64,000 nt of DNA from Gilvimarinus japonicus (GTDB lineage Bacteria; Pseudomonadota; Gammaproteobacteria; Pseudomonadales; Cellvibrionaceae). The DNA is taken from NCBI RefSeq assembly GCF_042847215.1, contig NZ_AP031500.1, positions 992,001-1,056,000 on the forward strand, read 5' to 3'. The notes under the pieces were generated by a model. That model worked only from the letters and a program-made list of their open reading frames with translations, had not been told where the DNA came from and did no database searches. Position numbers and translations under genes: made by a program. Shown here piece by piece: positions 62,092 through 64,000 of this stretch; position 1 is the stretch's first letter; every line of letters begins with the position of its first letter.

Positions 62092-62688
62092 ATGGTTAAG
62101 AAGATTTCATCAGCAGTTCTGTTTTGTGTTTGTTCTTCCACAGCAGTTGGAGCATTAGCGCAGTCGGATGGTGGAAATGGCTGGCGTTTACAGCCGGAGT
62201 TTTCAGTCGGCGGTGGCTACGGCGTAACCAAGCTTAAAGATGAAGATTTTGATGAGGATGAGGCGGCCAAAAAAGCGTTTGCCTTAGTTAAGTTTAACGA
62301 ATACATCGGCGTCGAAACTGCCTACATCGATTTTGACGAGGCCCGCAATGACCGGGTTGAGTTTGACCCCACAGGCGTAACCTTAGGGTTGATTTTGGAG
62401 GCGCCCATTACCGAGATGTTTTCGGTTTACGCCAAAGGCGGGCAAATGTGGTGGGATGCTGATGCTAAGCTGGATTTAGAAGTGGCCGAGGCGACAGATA
62501 GCTTTGATGGCGATGAAACCTTTTGGGGCGTTGGTACTAAATTTCAGTTGACCGAGCACCTAGATTTTAAAATTGAGTATGAGCGTTTTAACTTTGATAT
62601 CTCACGAGACGAAGTAGATGTGCTGCAAAGTCGCGACATTAACATGGATGTCGACTACGCCAGCGCTAACTTACAGTTTACGTTTTAG
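62092..62688 (+). CDS. Outer-membrane beta-barrel protein (OmpA/OmpW-like small barrel)
   Basis: Predicted 198-residue outer-membrane protein. A signal peptide (about 1-24, ending ALAQ) is followed by alternating amphipathic strands (FSVGGGYGVTKL, FALVKFNEYIGVETAYIDF, FSVYAKGGQMWWD, LDFKIEYERFNF) and the terminal aromatic SANLQFTF typical of barrels. The ATG at 62092 follows GGAGAC; the frame opens 61 codons earlier without a signal. The nearest type is the eight-stranded OmpA-like family, but the substrate or role is unknown. Confidence 0.75.
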   Translation: MVKKISSAVLFCVCSSTAVGALAQSDGGNGWRLQPEFSVGGGYGVTKLKDEDFDEDEAAKKAFALVKFNEYIGVETAYIDFDEARNDRVEFDPTGVTLGLILEAPITEMFSVYAKGGQMWWDADAKLDLEVAEATDSFDGDETFWGVGTKFQLTEHLDFKIEYERFNFDISRDEVDVLQSRDINMDVDYASANLQFTF

Positions 62689-62805
62689 TAGCGTCGGATA
62701 AGGCGCGCGAACAAACGGCGCGGGCAACCGCGCCGGCTTGAACGGCTGGGGGATACGAGTTCGACTACAGGGCTAAACACACAAACAGGTATAGAGGACA
62801 AGGCA

Positions 62806-63624
62806 ATGAGTATCCAAATGAAACGCAATGCGACGAGTAATGTTTTGGCTCGGACACCTTTGGCGTTGCTACTGGCTGGACTGATCTCGGCATCACCTTT
62901 CGTGTTGGCCGAGAGTGGACCTAAAGTAGTCGATGAAGATGCGCGAACCAGTCAAGTGTTACAGGCGCCCACCTTCGATCAGGTTGACGCTGACGGCAGT
63001 GGCGAGCTGAGCGCAGAAGAGTTGGCGAGCTATTATCAGCAACAGCTGGACAAAAACGGCTGGAGCGATGAGCAAGTCGTGACCCGTTACGACGCTAACG
63101 CCAGTGGCGGTTTAAACCCGCCCGAGTACGAGCAGTTGTTAAGCACCTTGCTTGATCAGCATATTGCGCAAATGAAAAACAGCGCGCAGCAACGCGAAAT
63201 GCAAACCGAGACTCAAAGGCAAGCCGATGCTGCCAACCGAGCAGGAACCGACCCTTATTTAGCCGAGCGCACGGCAAAGCGTAAGGAGCAAGTGCAGTCG
63301 GGCTACCAGGCCGGTAACGCTGTTACCATCAGCGAGGCTAAGCAAGTGGCGCCAGAGCAACTCGATGGATTAGATGTGGTTAACCGCAATGGCGAAGATG
63401 TCGGCGAGATCGACAAGGTCATCTCCAAAGATGGCCGCGTTACCGAAGTCGTGGTAAGCGTTGGCGGCTTTATGGGAATTGGCGATAAAGAGGTGCTGGT
63501 TGACGCCAAAAGCTTGCAGGTGACCGGCAATAAGGTCGTATGGAATACCCCGATGGATAAAGAAGCGATTGATAATTTGCCCGAATACAAAGAGGGCGAC
63601 AAGGTCAGCTCGCTTGGTTACTAA
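62806..63624 (+). CDS. Exported EF-hand and PRC-barrel protein
   Basis: Periplasmic or surface protein of 272 residues. A signal peptide (about 5-36) is followed by two EF-hand calcium motifs (DQVDADGSGELSAEE, and a weaker DANASGGLNPPEYE), a coiled, Gln-rich linker, then a PRC-barrel domain (about 190-265: LDVVNRNGEDVGEIDKVISKDGRVTEVVVSVG). The combination suggests calcium-dependent structural or binding function; none is established. It ends in two tandem hairpins. Confidence 0.82.
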   Translation: MSIQMKRNATSNVLARTPLALLLAGLISASPFVLAESGPKVVDEDARTSQVLQAPTFDQVDADGSGELSAEELASYYQQQLDKNGWSDEQVVTRYDANASGGLNPPEYEQLLSTLLDQHIAQMKNSAQQREMQTETQRQADAANRAGTDPYLAERTAKRKEQVQSGYQAGNAVTISEAKQVAPEQLDGLDVVNRNGEDVGEIDKVISKDGRVTEVVVSVGGFMGIGDKEVLVDAKSLQVTGNKVVWNTPMDKEAIDNLPEYKEGDKVSSLGY

Positions 63625-63662
63625 ATAGCCCACTGGCGAACTGCCAGAGCGGCTACATATAA

Positions 63663-63690
63663 AGTGGATGCGTCGATGGCTGCATCCACT
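63663..63690. other. Hairpin upstream of the final terminator
   Basis: AGTGGATGC and GCATCCACT form a perfect 9-bp stem around a 10-base loop, without a T tract. It directly precedes the terminator hairpin at 63700 and may protect the mRNA end. Confidence 0.5.
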
Positions 63691-63699
63691 ATTTACCGC

Positions 63700-63728
63700 A
63701 AAGCGGCCCTTTATTGGGCCGCTTTTTT
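63700..63728 (+). terminator. Rho-independent terminator of the EF-hand/PRC gene
   Basis: AAAGCGGCCC-TTTATT-GGGCCGCTTT followed by T residues, 75 bp after the stop codon. Confidence 0.88.
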
Positions 63729-63764
63729 GTGGACGAATGCTAGCGCTAAAGCTACTATCGGTCT

Positions 63765-64000
63765 ATGAGTCAAAACCCTATCAATCAGTTGCTTCGTCCC
63801 AATTCCGTCGCCGTTATCGGCGCTTCTAACCGGCCCAACCGACCGGGTAATGCAGTGATGCGCAATTTGCTGCGGGCCGAGTTCTCGGGCCCCATTATGC
63901 CGGTTAACCCTAAATACCAGTCGGTTAACGGTGTGTTGGCTTATCCGTCGATCGCCGCGCTGCCAGCGGTGCCCGATTTGGCGATTATTTGCACGCGGGC
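63765..64000 (+). CDS. Start of an acyl-CoA synthetase (NDP-forming)-like / Pat-type acetyltransferase, cut by the window
   Basis: Only the first 78 codons are visible. They begin MSQNPINQLLRPNSVAVIGA and continue with a CoA-binding (Rossmann-like) domain: SNRPNRPGNAVMRNL, GPIMPVNPKYQSVNG and PDLAIICT. This is the N-terminal CoA-binding domain of NDP-forming acetyl-CoA synthetase alpha subunits and of Pat-type protein lysine acetyltransferases, which fuse it to a GNAT domain. Which of the two cannot be told from this fragment. Confidence 0.8.
   Translation, partial: MSQNPINQLLRPNSVAVIGASNRPNRPGNAVMRNLLRAEFSGPIMPVNPKYQSVNGVLAYPSIAALPAVPDLAIICTR

Noticed and set aside
1..64000. Prophage, insertion sequence, integron, tRNA or rRNA genes
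   Set aside because: No transposase, integrase, phage structural gene, flanking inverted repeats or recognisable tRNA cloverleaf was seen on either strand by eye; a tRNAscan and IS search would settle it.

Overview
The window reads as chromosomal DNA of a polysaccharide-degrading, probably marine gammaproteobacterium, most likely of the Cellvibrionaceae type (Saccharophagus, Teredinibacter, Simiduia and relatives). The evidence is a chitinase with two chitin-binding modules joined by long polyserine linkers, three TonB-dependent receptors (TBDRs), several secreted glycoside hydrolases, and the gammaproteobacterial neighbourhood purL / mltF / tadA. No plasmid, phage, transposase, CRISPR array, rRNA or tRNA was recognised.

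Layout. (1) 1-2.9 kb: end of a membrane diguanylate cyclase, then a secreted GH18 chitinase. (2) 3-19.6 kb: a carbohydrate locus. It has a secreted GH43 enzyme, a large TBDR, two related BNR/GH93-like propeller proteins, a GH43 lipoprotein, an exported mutarotase, a (beta/alpha)8 hydrolase lipoprotein, and a complete galactose branch (galE, Na+/sugar symporter, galT, galK). Together these would cut a galactose-containing glycan (arabinogalactan or pectic galactan is my best guess), take it up and feed galactose to the Leloir pathway. (3) 19.7-33.5 kb: housekeeping and redox genes: argS, an enoyl-CoA hydratase plus a dienoyl-CoA-reductase-like SDR, a cytochrome b plus molybdenum oxidoreductase pair, VanZ/Usp/SulP, mobA, catalase, pdxH, a quinone oxidoreductase and a CoA transferase. 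(4) 33.5-41.4 kb: a second very large TBDR followed by two flavin-dependent halogenase homologues flanking a JmjC/cupin-like protein. (5) 41.5-48.7 kb: tadA with an N-terminal DUF1653 domain, a small membrane protein, mltF and purL. (6) 49-64 kb: small accessory genes, a wrecked cytochrome b561 gene, a glycosyltransferase, a siderophore TBDR with a PepSY membrane protein, a CPBP protease, a K+ channel, a double thioredoxin protein, a DUF2807 remnant, EcsC, OsmC, an outer-membrane barrel, an EF-hand/PRC-barrel protein and the start of an acyl-CoA-synthetase-like gene.

The most interesting signal is a perfect 12-bp palindrome, GACAACGTTGTC. It occurs upstream of the chitinase (1090-1101) and again, overlapping a TTGACA box, upstream of the TBDR/halogenase cluster (33716-33727), over 32 kb away. 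It looks like an operator for one regulator, and would place the halogenase cluster in a chitin/GlcNAc-type regulon. No DNA-binding transcription factor is encoded in the window, so any regulator acts from elsewhere. Two decayed genes (51231-51746 and 60192-60422) were found by reading through frameshifts and stops.
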